Source: Pseudomonadota bacterium (lineage in GTDB: Bacteria; Pseudomonadota; Gammaproteobacteria; Steroidobacterales; Steroidobacteraceae). From it: a DNA stretch of 64,000 bases. Below are positions 56,174 through 64,000 of this stretch, piece after piece. A program made the translations under genes and the position numbers. The notes under the pieces are model-generated. The model worked only from the letters and a program-made list of their open reading frames with translations. It did not search any database and was not told where the DNA came from. Position 1 is the stretch's first letter, and each line of letters starts with the position of its first letter. The stretch spans positions 1 through 64,000 of the forward strand of contig JAJZDW010000020.1 in assembly GCA_021851405.1 (NCBI GenBank), written 5' to 3'.

Positions 56174-57361
56174 TCAGCGCCGCCCGTAGAAGCCCGGCCG
56201 CGATGCTGCGCGCGCCTCGGCCCCCGCCGGCGGCCGATAGACCCCCGCGGCGCGCGCCATGAGCAGGTACTCTCGAAACACCGCATTGGTCTGCGCTTCG
56301 TGCTCGCTCACGGTCGAGCGGTCGAGCGGATCGAAGAAGCAGGTCGGATCCTCGCCCATGACATCGCCGCTGTGGAAATAGGCCATCGCCCGGCAGCCGC
56401 CGCAGGTGTACTGATACCGGCAGCGGCCGCAGCGACCCTTCAGGCCCGAGCGATCCGTGATCGTGGCGAATAGCGTACTGTCCGCCACCAGCTCATCGAG
56501 CGGCTGGCGACGCACGTTGCCGGCACTCAGCGCATCGAGCAAGACCGGACAGATCGACACCTCGCCCTCGGCGTTGATCGTGAGCCAGGTACCCGCCCAG
56601 CACCCGATGGCCGGATTCTGCGGCACGGTGCGGTTGCAGGCCCCGCCGGACACCTGCGCGTGCAGTTCCGGGGAGAGAAAAAATGGTGTGTAACTGACGT
56701 AGCCGTGCGGACTGCGCCGCAGCGCGGGGTGAAAATGATCGCGCAGATCGTCCCGGTCGAAGCCCAGGTGCGCAAAGCATTGCGCGCCCGAGCCGCGCGG
56801 CACCAAGGGCGAGCGGTTGTACGCAATGTTGTGCTTGACGATGAACTCGATGGTTTTATCAAAGCTCTCGGTATTGTATTTGCCGATCGTGACGACGACG
56901 TGCTGGCCGATGCCAAGCTCCATGCAGTCGCGCAGCACCGCGAGGGTACGGCCGGATTCGCTGTCGCGGCTCCATTGATTCTCCTCGTCGACTGAGTTCA
57001 GTCCGACGACGATGCGGGCCTGCCCCCCGGTGACTTCGCGGATGCGCTCGAGGCGCTCTCGGGTGAGCTTCGCGCAGTTGCTGAGCACCGAGCAGCGATA
57101 GCCCAGATCCGCCGTCAGGCGCAGCAGCTCGAAGGCATCCTTGCGCAGCAGAAATTCCCCGCCGCTCCAGCCGATGGTGTGCACGCCGAGTCGGCGCGCC
57201 GGCAGCAGGATGCGCGCACGGATCTCCTCGAGCGTCAGCTCATTCAGAACGCTCGCGCGCAGCTGTTTGGGCTTGTTGCTGCCGGTCATGCAGAACCGGC
57301 AACGCAGATTGCAGCGGCGCGTCGCCTCGAAGTACACGACCTGAAACTGGTACGGCGCCAT
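56174..57361 (-). CDS. Radical SAM/SPASM-domain protein
   Basis: 395 aa from the ATG at 57359-57361, with GGGAGGGA 6 bases upstream; longer frames upstream lack similarity. The SAM-cluster motif is CNLRCRFC (Cys17, Cys21, Cys24), with WSGGEFLL next. The C-terminus holds a full SPASM set: CNRTVPQNPAIGCWAG, ISICPVLL, CGRCRYQYTCGGCRAMAYF and PTCFF, ligands for two extra [4Fe-4S] clusters. Such enzymes usually modify peptides. No obvious small precursor lies beside it; the nearest peptide genes belong to the bufferin operon 2 kb away. The target is unknown. Confidence 0.87.
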   Translation of the reverse strand: MAPYQFQVVYFEATRRCNLRCRFCMTGSNKPKQLRASVLNELTLEEIRARILLPARRLGVHTIGWSGGEFLLRKDAFELLRLTADLGYRCSVLSNCAKLTRERLERIREVTGGQARIVVGLNSVDEENQWSRDSESGRTLAVLRDCMELGIGQHVVVTIGKYNTESFDKTIEFIVKHNIAYNRSPLVPRGSGAQCFAHLGFDRDDLRDHFHPALRRSPHGYVSYTPFFLSPELHAQVSGGACNRTVPQNPAIGCWAGTWLTINAEGEVSICPVLLDALSAGNVRRQPLDELVADSTLFATITDRSGLKGRCGRCRYQYTCGGCRAMAYFHSGDVMGEDPTCFFDPLDRSTVSEHEAQTNAVFREYLLMARAAGVYRPPAGAEARAASRPGFYGRR

Positions 57362-57645
57362 GGAAATCCCTCCCGAGGGCTCCCGATGTTGATAATGCGG
57401 ACCGCCTCCAGGTGTCAACGCCGAAGTACGTCGAAGGCGAGGAATGTCAGTGTGCGCCGCCGCCCGCGGGTGCAGCGCCTGCGCTCTTGATAGAGCGCCG
57501 CGCGCCGATCGGGTGGTGCGTGCCTGAACCTCATCGACCCACTCGGCGCCCCGGGCGCGCACCGGGGGAGCGCCCGGCGGTTCACCGGGACCTGCCGTTG
57601 GTGCTCGCAGGGGGTGTGCTAGGCTCCTCGGGCGCATCCTGACGC

Positions 57646-58398
57646 ATGCCCCGGCGCCCCCTCCCCCGCATGAGCCGCAACACGGATCTCGATCGAGGCG
57701 ACCCGGCCCTGGCCCCGAGGGGCGTGCGCGGCGATCGAACGCGCCTGAAGGCGGCCCGCGCTGTGCTGCGAATCGCAGTGCTCCTCACGGTGAGCGGGAC
57801 ACCGGCGTTCGCGCACGCCCGCGCCCGTCTCACCGGCGTCCAGGTGGTGCGCCGCGGTTCTCGCTTTTCCATCGCGATGCGCATGACCTTGCCCGAATCC
57901 CCGCGGGCGGTGTTCGCAGCCCTGCAGGACTACCGCGCCATGCCCCGGTTTAACCCGGATCTGCGCCAGGTCCGGGTGGAGCGGACCGCACACGCCGATC
58001 AGGTTCGGCTCTTCACCGCCGTGCATGCCTGTGTTCTCTGGTTCTGCCGCACGCTGCGTCAGAGGCAACTCGTCACCGCATCGGCCGATGCGCACGGCGG
58101 GACTCTGCGCTCGCGATTCCTGCCCGGCGGCTCATTTCGATCGGGCCACGCGCACTGGACCGTGCGGCCCTGTGTGCAGGTCCCCACCCGAACCTGTCTC
58201 GAGGTGCACATCGCGCTCACGCCGGCGTTCTGGGTGCCCCCCGTGATCGGCCCCTGGATCGTGCGCATCAAACTGGAGCAGGAGGCCCGACGCTCCGCCA
58301 TCGGGCTCGCTCACGTCGCGGCATGCCTCCCGGAGGCGCCACCGGTTCATCCCGCGAGCGTCCGGTCCGCGGCGCCCGGCTCGCCGGACCGGATCTGA
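57646..58398 (+). CDS. SRPBCC (START-like) family exported protein
   Basis: 250 aa from the ATG at 57646; an ATG at 57670 is also possible. A signal peptide (AARAVLRIAVLLTVSGTPAFA) is followed by SRPBCC-type strands and helices: MTLPESPRAVFAALQDYRAM, FNPDLRQVRVER, then RSAIGLAHVAACL in the C-terminal helix. This is a periplasmic lipid- or ligand-binding fold with no catalytic residues assigned. It is divergent from the rSAM/SPASM gene. Confidence 0.65.
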   Translation: MPRRPLPRMSRNTDLDRGDPALAPRGVRGDRTRLKAARAVLRIAVLLTVSGTPAFAHARARLTGVQVVRRGSRFSIAMRMTLPESPRAVFAALQDYRAMPRFNPDLRQVRVERTAHADQVRLFTAVHACVLWFCRTLRQRQLVTASADAHGGTLRSRFLPGGSFRSGHAHWTVRPCVQVPTRTCLEVHIALTPAFWVPPVIGPWIVRIKLEQEARRSAIGLAHVAACLPEAPPVHPASVRSAAPGSPDRI

Positions 58399-58445
58399 CC
58401 GCGGCGTGCGCCGCGGGGGGGCGGGAGCGCGCATCGTCCGGCGAT

Positions 58446-58507
58446 CCGCGCCGATCGGCGCGGCGTCGAATCCGGGTCGGGACTGGCTGACCGCGAACGC
58501 GTTCGCG
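58446..58507. repeat. Two perfect palindromes in a convergent gap
   Basis: An 18-bp palindrome (CCGCGCCGATCGGCGCGG, 58446-58463) and a 16-bp palindrome (CGCGAACGCGTTCGCG, 58492-58507) lie between the SRPBCC gene and the convergent lipoprotein gene. They may act as terminators or protein-binding sites; their role is unknown. Confidence 0.45.
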
Positions 58508-58627
58508 CGACGGCAGGCCATCGCGGGGCTCGGCAGGGGTGATCGAGGCCCGCGAGTGCCCCTCAGGCGCAGCCCGCCTGCCACCGCTCCGGTCGGGCCG
58601 GCGGTGCGCAGGCGTGTGGCCGTCTGC

Positions 58628-59023
58628 TCAGCCCGCCGTGGCCGGCGCGCTCGGCGGGAGTGGTTTCGGCACGGGTTTGTGGGGCGCGATCGGACCGCAA
58701 CCCTTGGTCCAGGTGACTTCGCGAATCACCTCCCTGCGGTCGGTATGGACCGTGACGCTGCAGCCCGCATAATTGTATTGATCGAACCGCCAGGTGGCGA
58801 TGCGCCGCCCGTGCACGACATGCAGCCGCGCCGGGGTGCTCCAGCGCATCTCCAGGCTGAACAGCGACTTGCCGAGGTGCGCCTCGGCCGTGGCCGACGG
58901 GTAATGGGCCGGAATCGTGGCACAGCCGGCCACGAGCGCAAGAGCGCCGAGCACCCCGAGCCTGCCGAGCAGACGGTGCGTGAGGCACGAGCCGAACCGT
59001 CGAGATCGCGCTGTATCGTTCAC
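58628..59023 (-). CDS. Small lipoprotein of unknown function
   Basis: 131 aa from a GTG at 59021-59023, with AAGGAG about 10 bases upstream. A lipoprotein signal (LLGRLGVLGALALVAGC) gives a lipidated Cys. The mature domain (LGKSLFSLEMRWSTPARLHV, TWRFDQYNYAGCSVTVHTD, EVTWTKGCGP) resembles the small beta-rich OmlA/SmpA-like layout with a conserved Cys pair, but the family is not certain. It has no partner gene in the same direction. Confidence 0.6.
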   Translation of the reverse strand: MNDTARSRRFGSCLTHRLLGRLGVLGALALVAGCATIPAHYPSATAEAHLGKSLFSLEMRWSTPARLHVVHGRRIATWRFDQYNYAGCSVTVHTDRREVIREVTWTKGCGPIAPHKPVPKPLPPSAPATAG

Positions 59024-59592
59024 CCGGACATACTCCTTGAGACCGCCACGCGCGGTTCACCGCACGTCCTGCACGGCATTGTAAGCCCCCGGTGCACCCA
59101 CTGCCCGCCGCGGCCCGCCGCGGCCCGCCGCGCTGCGCAGGGCGAGGGAACCCGCCGCAGAGCCGCACCCACCGAGTCACGGCGATGCAGGAATAACTCC
59201 CGGCATGACGGGTGGCCACGGGTCCCGTCCCCAGAGCACCGATCTCCTCTCGGTGTGCGGGCCCCTCGAGGCCCGCAGCTCGCAGGCTCGCCCTCACGGC
59301 CGGTGGACCGGACCGCCGGGACCCCCGGGGGGGCTGCGCATGTGTCGTTCTTGCCACATCAAAGTCCGGCCGCAGCGGATGTCGCAGCCGATGCGCCACA
59401 GTGATCCGCGCCCGGGGCCTCACGGCCCCGCGCTGCGCGGCGCTGACGGCTCTCTCCCTCTAAAGAATGACCGCTGCAACATTACTGCAATAAAACCGCA
59501 ACGGTAATGTCATTCTAAACCCCTACTGTGCGAGCCCTCGGTGCGCGGTCGCATCCGCGCCACGCTAATAAAACGTCACGAGGATTCGCACC
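59024..59592. other. Upstream region of the third TonB receptor
   Basis: About 570 bases without a gene. It holds a tandem CCGCCGCGG-type short repeat near 59105-59130 and the nested inverted repeats at 59464-59516 close to the receptor gene. Confidence 0.5.
59464..59516 (+). promoter_or_regulatory. Nested inverted repeats upstream of the Met-rich receptor gene
   Basis: AGAATGAC (59464-59471) pairs with GTCATTCT (59509-59516), and CATTAC (59480-59485) pairs with GTAATG (59504-59509). The sequence is much AT-richer than its surroundings and lies about 80 bases before the receptor ATG. It may be a regulator site or a leader hairpin. Confidence 0.5.
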
Positions 59593-62067
59593 ATGACTCG
59601 TCTTCACTCCCGCCGCGCCGCACCCCGTTCGAGCGTCGCTCTGGCCGTTGCCGCGGCCCTTTCCGCCGCGGCGGCACATGCCGCGCTGAGCCCGATGCCC
59701 AGCCCGATGCCCGGCCCGATGTCTGGGAGCGACATGCTGCAGGAAATCGTCGTCACCGGTAAGAAGCAGCAGCTGAAGAGTCTCGAGCAGCGCTCGATCT
59801 ATCAGTCCGCCTATGGCGACAAGGCCCTCGACCGCCAGCAGCTGAAGTCGGCCGGCGTGGTCGGCGGTGCCGCCCAGGCGCTCTCGTTCGCCCCCGGTAT
59901 CAGCGTCTCCGGCTACGGCCAGACCGGCGGCACCAAGGCGTCGATCAGCATCAACGGCATCAGCCAGGGGTGGGCCGGCGCCTCCCCGGGCGTGGTCGAC
60001 AACGGCGGTTTCGCCGTCAGCTTCGATGGCATACCGATGTCCAACCCCATGACCGGCCTGTGGGAGACCCCGGAGATTCCGCAGACCGCGCTCCTGCAGG
60101 GCGCGCGCATCACCTACGGTCCCGGTGACCCGGAGAACCGCTGGTACAACAACATCGGCGGTGGCATCAACTTCGTGCCCGTCGAACCGTCGAACCAGGC
60201 GGGCGGCAAAGTGCAGCTCACCGGCGGCAGCTTCGGCACCGAGAACGCCGATGTGATTCTGCAGACCGGCAAGATCGACGGCTGGGAAACGGTGTTCGCC
60301 GGCGGCGCCGGTCGCTCCAACGGCTTTCGCAGCTCCCCGGACGGCTTCAACTGGCCGACCCGCAACTACTCGGCGTTCTTCAAGACCCGTAAAGTCTTCG
60401 CCACCGGCAATGCGAGCTTCGGGGCCTACCTCGGCGATGGTCACGGCTGGCGTCCGACGCTGATTCCGACCACTCCGGTGGCGGGCCTGACCGTCAACGG
60501 TCTCGGCCAGCCCGGCCAGCTCTTCAGCGAGCAGACTTCCGGGTACTACAGCGCCGTCAACGAGAACGTCTGGGCGAAGAACGACTTCAACCGCGTCTGG
60601 ATCGTCTATGCGCGCCAGAACCTCAAACTCGACGAGAACGTCACGCTGCACAACCAGCTGTGGTACCGGCAGGGCAACCGCCTGCACCTGCACTACAATG
60701 ACTACACCGCCTCGCTCGGGGTGCCGAACAACCTGTATGAGTGGAACAATCCGTCCTCGCACGACTACGGCGACAAGCTCTGGAGCGACATCTACCTGCC
60801 GCACAACCAGATCGGCGTCGGTGGATACTTCACCAATACCGAATACAACACGCTGCAGCATTTCTATAATCCGGCGGACTGCTACACGTACAACGGCACC
60901 ACCACGCTGAGCGGCTACGGCGTCACCATTCAGCCCGGCAACCAGTTCTGCGGCTCGACCTCGTTCCCGGACGGTGGTTATCGCAACAACTTCTGGTACC
61001 TGACGGATCTGGCCGCCTTCGTGCAGGATGCCATCACGCCGATTTCGAGCCTGACGATCACCCCGGGCATCCGCGCGGTCGCCTTCGACACCAATTACTA
61101 CCCCGAGGGATCGGTCGAGGCGCCCTATGCGGCGCTGCTCGCCACCGCGCCGGCCGGCACGGTCTCCCCCGGGTTCAGCAGTCAGGATCACGGCGTGCTG
61201 CCGGCGACCACCACCCACTTCAACAAGCTCGAGCCCTCGGTGAGCATCCGCTACCAGCCGCTGCACTGGCTGGCGCTCTACGGCAACTGGGCGACCACCT
61301 ATCGCCTGCCCCCGGTGGGCGGCGGCGGCGGTCTGTACCAGAAGCAGCTGCCGGCGGGTGATTTGCTCGAGAAGGGCTTGGAGTGGCAGGTCGGCGGCAA
61401 GATGTTCTGGCCGCAAGTGGGCGAGTTCAGCAAGGTGCTGATCAACGTCAACTACTACAACCTGCACTTCAGCAATCAGTTCATCAGCAGCTGCACCACC
61501 TCGAGCGCGGCGAACTGCACGCTCGCCACGGGCGATTCGATCTACCACGGCGTCAATCTCTCTGCCGAGGCGAACCTCGGCACGCTGAAGATGTTCACCA
61601 ACCTGAACGTCGAGAGCGCGTACTTCAACAATTACAACAATGGCGTCTCATACAACAACTTGCCAGTGTCGGATGTGCCCAAGAGCACGTTCAACATCGG
61701 CGCGTACTGGACGCACACCCTGCCGGGCGACATGGTGATCAAGCCGCGCGCGTGGTACCAGTACGTCGGCAAGCAGGCGATGTGGGACAACAACGTCGGC
61801 GCCCCGAGCGGCCAGTACCTGCCCTCCTACGGCGTGCTGAACCTCGCGCTCGCCGCGACGCTGCCCTCCTCCTGGTACGGCAACACCGTCAAGAGCGTCA
61901 AGCTCAAACTCGAGGTGATGAACGCGCTCGACCGGCGCTACAACACCTTCGGGTACCTCGCGGCGGCCGGCGGCAACGACATCTACGGCACGACGGCCGG
62001 CGGCTACGTGCTCGCCTACCCGGGCGCGCCGCGCGCGATCTACGGCACGATCTCGATGAGCTTCTGA
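59593..62067 (+). CDS. TonB-dependent receptor with Met-Pro-rich N-terminus
   Basis: 824 aa. The signal peptide (about residues 1-30, ending AAAAHA) is followed by LSPMPSPMPGPMSGSDM, a repeated Met-x-x-x-Met pattern, and the TonB box LQEIVVTGKK. The plug has AQALSFAPGISVSGYGQTGG and a YGPGDPENRWYNNIGGGINF motif, and the barrel ends YGTISMSF with a C-terminal Phe. There is no STN domain. Met-rich stretches suggest a copper or other soft-metal ligand, but no receptor family is proven. AACGTCACGAGGAT stands before the ATG. A long stem-loop terminates it. Confidence 0.9.
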   Translation: MTRLHSRRAAPRSSVALAVAAALSAAAAHAALSPMPSPMPGPMSGSDMLQEIVVTGKKQQLKSLEQRSIYQSAYGDKALDRQQLKSAGVVGGAAQALSFAPGISVSGYGQTGGTKASISINGISQGWAGASPGVVDNGGFAVSFDGIPMSNPMTGLWETPEIPQTALLQGARITYGPGDPENRWYNNIGGGINFVPVEPSNQAGGKVQLTGGSFGTENADVILQTGKIDGWETVFAGGAGRSNGFRSSPDGFNWPTRNYSAFFKTRKVFATGNASFGAYLGDGHGWRPTLIPTTPVAGLTVNGLGQPGQLFSEQTSGYYSAVNENVWAKNDFNRVWIVYARQNLKLDENVTLHNQLWYRQGNRLHLHYNDYTASLGVPNNLYEWNNPSSHDYGDKLWSDIYLPHNQIGVGGYFTNTEYNTLQHFYNPADCYTYNGTTTLSGYGVTIQPGNQFCGSTSFPDGGYRNNFWYLTDLAAFVQDAITPISSLTITPGIRAVAFDTNYYPEGSVEAPYAALLATAPAGTVSPGFSSQDHGVLPATTTHFNKLEPSVSIRYQPLHWLALYGNWATTYRLPPVGGGGGLYQKQLPAGDLLEKGLEWQVGGKMFWPQVGEFSKVLINVNYYNLHFSNQFISSCTTSSAANCTLATGDSIYHGVNLSAEANLGTLKMFTNLNVESAYFNNYNNGVSYNNLPVSDVPKSTFNIGAYWTHTLPGDMVIKPRAWYQYVGKQAMWDNNVGAPSGQYLPSYGVLNLALAATLPSSWYGNTVKSVKLKLEVMNALDRRYNTFGYLAAAGGNDIYGTTAGGYVLAYPGAPRAIYGTISMSF

Positions 62068-62095
62068 GGATCCCCGCCCCCCCCGGGGAGGCTTT

Positions 62096-62130
62096 CCCCC
62101 GTGCCGCGCGCATCGCGCGCGGCACGGGGG
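62096..62130. terminator. 16-bp stem-loop between convergent genes
   Basis: CCCCCGTGCCGCGCGC at 62096-62111 pairs perfectly with 62115-62130 around a 3-base loop. It lies 28 bases after the receptor stop and just before the end of the convergent TIR-like gene. It is likely a bidirectional terminator. Confidence 0.7.
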
Positions 62131-62137
62131 GGTGAGC

Positions 62138-62590
62138 TCACTCGAGCTTGAACTCGATGGTGTCCCAGCGCGTGGTGTCCTCGTGCCGGGCCTGGCGCCG
62201 GATGGCATCGATCAGGGCCCGCTCGTCCCAGTCGATGAGTTCATCGGCGAGCTCGGTCAGCCCCTTCGGCACCGCCTGGCTCGAACCGAACGGACGCAGC
62301 AGGATGACCGGTTTCTGGCAGGCCTGGGCGTAGAGCAGCTGGAAGGTGACGAGGTCCTGATCCTGCTCGAAGAGGCTCGAGAGCCCGATCAGCACCTCGA
62401 CGGGGCTGATCTGGGTGCGCAGCGCCTGTTTCAGCGCCTCCCGATCGCCGCTCGGGCGATGCTCCGGGTCGCCGAAGTTCTGGTAGAAGAAGTTCCGCGA
62501 GCTCTCCAGGTACTCAAAGACCCGCAGATAATCATCGGCGGGCGCCCACAGGTGGGTCACGAACAGGCGAATGGGATTGGCCTGCGACAT
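62138..62590 (-). CDS. TIR-like (MTH538/DUF1863-type) domain protein
   Basis: 150 aa. The alternating strand-helix order and strings IRLFVTHLWAPADDYLRVFE, NFGDPEHRP, QISPVEVLIGLSSLFEQDQD and QKPVILLRPFGSSQAVP fit the TIR-like fold of the MTH538/DUF1863 group, also used by Thoeris-type effector-signal proteins. There is no partner NADase or effector gene beside it. Its role, defence or otherwise, is unknown. The start ATG is at 62588-62590. Confidence 0.65.
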   Translation of the reverse strand: MSQANPIRLFVTHLWAPADDYLRVFEYLESSRNFFYQNFGDPEHRPSGDREALKQALRTQISPVEVLIGLSSLFEQDQDLVTFQLLYAQACQKPVILLRPFGSSQAVPKGLTELADELIDWDERALIDAIRRQARHEDTTRWDTIEFKLE

Positions 62591-62725
62591 GCGCTATGGT
62601 TCTCCGTGAACCGCGGCAGTGTCGCACAAGCGGCCGCCGCTGCGAAGTGCGGTGATCCGGTGGCTGCGGCCGGCGGCGCAATTGCATAAAATGCCACTTT
62701 TGCGCGCAGGTCGGACAGTCTCACG

Positions 62726-63499
62726 GTGCGTCTGGTCGTCTACAACATTCGCTACGCCACCGGCACCGGTCCGGCGTTCCACCTGCCCCTGCCGGGGGCG
62801 GGCTACCTGCGCAGCAATCCTCGGGTGCTCGCCGGGATCACCGAATTCCTGCGCGATGAGCGCGCCGATGTGGTCGGCCTGATCGAGGTCGACAGCGGCT
62901 CGGTGCGCACCGGCATGCTCAATCAGGCCGAGCACATCGCCGCACAGCTCGGGCACTACTCGACGTTTCAGTGCAAATACGGCACCTCCTCGCTCAATAC
63001 GCTCGTGCCCATCGTGCGCAAGCAGGGCAATGCACTGCTCTCGGCACCGCACGTGCACGGGGAGCGATTCCATTACTTCGATACCGGCATCAAGCGACTG
63101 ATCATCGAGCTCGAGCTCGAGGACGTGTGCGTGTTCCTGGTGCACCTGTCGCTGAAGTTTCGCCATCGCCAATACCAGTTGCGCTCCCTGCACGACCTGG
63201 TGATCCAGGCGCGCAAACCCGTGGTCGTGGCCGGGGACTTCAACACCTTCTGGGGCACGCACGAGATCTACCTGTTCATGCGCGCCGCGGGACTGCGCAG
63301 CGCGAACTCCGCCGGCCTGCCGTCCTATCCGGCCCGCGCCCCGCGCGTCGAACTCGATTTCATTCTGCTCAGCGAGGGCCTCGAAATACGCGATTTCCGC
63401 GTGCCGGACGTGCGCTTCTCCGATCACCGGCCGCTGGTGTGCGACTTCGAGGTGCGCCCGGGGCACGCCACGCCGGTAACACCGAACGCAGGGGGATGA
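62726..63499 (+). CDS. Endonuclease/exonuclease/phosphatase (EEP) family protein
   Basis: 257 aa from a GTG at 62726. EEP motifs are present: RLVVYNIRYATG (Asn), VVGLIEVDSGS (catalytic Glu), FLVHLSLKFRHRQ (His-type), VVVAGDFNTFWG (GDFN) and DFILLSEG plus FSDHRPLVCDF (the SDH motif). It could act on nucleic acids, phospholipids or inositol phosphates. It is divergent from the TIR-like gene and 4 bases upstream of the FadJ-type gene, so these last two are probably one operon. Confidence 0.88.
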   Translation: MRLVVYNIRYATGTGPAFHLPLPGAGYLRSNPRVLAGITEFLRDERADVVGLIEVDSGSVRTGMLNQAEHIAAQLGHYSTFQCKYGTSSLNTLVPIVRKQGNALLSAPHVHGERFHYFDTGIKRLIIELELEDVCVFLVHLSLKFRHRQYQLRSLHDLVIQARKPVVVAGDFNTFWGTHEIYLFMRAAGLRSANSAGLPSYPARAPRVELDFILLSEGLEIRDFRVPDVRFSDHRPLVCDFEVRPGHATPVTPNAGG

Positions 63500-63503
63500 A
63501 CCG

Positions 63504-64000
63504 ATGAGCACGGCAGACCGAGGGCACTGGCGCATCGAGCGGGATTCCGATCAGATCCTCTGGCTGTGGGCGGATAAGGCCGATGCCTCGGCCAATGTGC
63601 TCTCGAGCGAGGTGCTGCGCGAGCTCGACGGACACCTGACGAGGATTCGGGCCGAGGCCCCACGCGGCCTGGTCGTGCTCTCGGGGAAGAAAAGCGGCTT
63701 CATCGCCGGTGCGGACATCAAGGAATTCACCCGCATCCAGGGCGAGGACAGCGGCTACCGGCTGATCCATGCTGGTCAGGCGGTGCTCGATCGTCTCGCC
63801 GCGCTGCCCTTTCCGACGGTCGCGGCGCTGCACGGCTTCGCCCTCGGCGGCGGCCTGGAGCTCGCCCTCGCCTGCCGCTACCGCATCGCCGTCGGTGATG
63901 AGCGCCTGACGCTCGGCCTGCCCGAGGTGCAGCTCGGCATCCATCCGGGTTTCGGCGGCACGGTGCGCAGCGTGCAGCTGATCGGCGTCAAAGCGGCGAT
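63504..64000 (+). CDS. fadJ: FadJ-type enoyl-CoA hydratase/3-hydroxyacyl-CoA dehydrogenase, 3' end outside the window
   Basis: The first 166 residues are visible, from the ATG at 63504. The crotonase motifs are clear: GLVVLSGKKSGFIAGADIKE, the oxyanion-hole region FALGGGLELALACRYRI and LGLPEVQLGIHPGFGGTVR with the two catalytic Glu residues. The IAGADI and FGGTVR strings match the alpha subunit of the fatty-acid oxidation complex (FadB/FadJ). A single-domain enoyl-CoA hydratase cannot be excluded because the dehydrogenase half lies beyond the edge. It begins 4 bases after the EEP gene stop. Confidence 0.88.
   Translation, partial: MSTADRGHWRIERDSDQILWLWADKADASANVLSSEVLRELDGHLTRIRAEAPRGLVVLSGKKSGFIAGADIKEFTRIQGEDSGYRLIHAGQAVLDRLAALPFPTVAALHGFALGGGLELALACRYRIAVGDERLTLGLPEVQLGIHPGFGGTVRSVQLIGVKAA

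Noticed and set aside
57412-57642. A small plus-strand frame starting MSTPKYVEGEECQCAPPP as a possible precursor peptide for the SPASM enzyme
   Set aside because: It has only a weak ribosome site, turns arginine/proline-rich like shadow frames, and lies divergently upstream of the enzyme with no core-like repeat.

Overview
The window reads as chromosomal DNA of a GC-rich Gram-negative proteobacterium. It has three TonB-dependent receptors, an RND/MFP/OMF tripartite pump, several lipoproteins with lipoboxes, an undecaprenyl-diphosphate phosphatase and a DoxX/DUF692/DUF2063/DUF2282 (bufferin) operon. Gene content points to a gammaproteobacterium living with metals and peroxide; I cannot place it to genus. 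No rRNA, tRNA, CRISPR array, integrase or transposase was seen.

Layout. 1-8.2 kb is an accessory, partly decayed metal region: a three-gene minus-strand set (ICMT-like membrane protein, DUF5676, YHS), a CopA-type P1B ATPase on the plus strand with a YHS remnant in front, a dead TenA/PqqC-like gene, a Sel1/TonB-C lipoprotein and a DUF1345 gene without a normal 5' end. 8.3-15.6 kb holds a small basic periplasmic protein, a MarR regulator and an OMF-MFP-RND efflux operon. 16-20 kb holds a small lipoprotein, an AraC regulator with a CPBP protease, and a membrane protein built from two DoxX-like halves. 20.2-25.2 kb is an ECF sigma / FecR / STN-TonB receptor surface-signalling set. 25.5-34.7 kb is mixed: di-haem peroxidase, GNAT, TehA/SLAC1-like carrier, ClC channel, a broken ferritin-like gene, uppP and a PLP enzyme. 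34.7-42.9 kb is a metal and peroxide defence block: an RcnR-type repressor with a P-type ATPase, a divergent MerR regulator and CDF exporter, then dps-katG divergent from mbfA.

43-58 kb is the most interesting part. A six-gene minus-strand operon (radical SAM protein, YnjB, YnjC, YnjD, mercuric-reductase-like flavoprotein, TIGR04283-type glycosyltransferase) has 4-nt start/stop overlaps at the first four junctions. It is divergent from a bufferin operon (bufA, bufB, bufC, doxX). The bufferin operon has a GTAACC-N16-CGAA sequence upstream, which matches the Caulobacter SigF promoter consensus. A second radical SAM/SPASM protein lies just downstream of a DUF427 gene. 58-64 kb carries two small envelope genes, a receptor with a Met-Pro-rich N-terminus, a TIR-like protein, an EEP-family nuclease/phosphatase and the start of a fadJ-type gene cut by the window edge.

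The common theme is handling of copper and other transition metals: export (two P-type ATPases, CDF, RND), chelation or sequestration (bufferin, Dps, MbfA), sensing (RcnR, MerR, FecIR) and peroxide removal (KatG, di-haem peroxidase). At least five genes or gene remnants in the accessory parts look broken, so part of this metal repertoire appears to be decaying.
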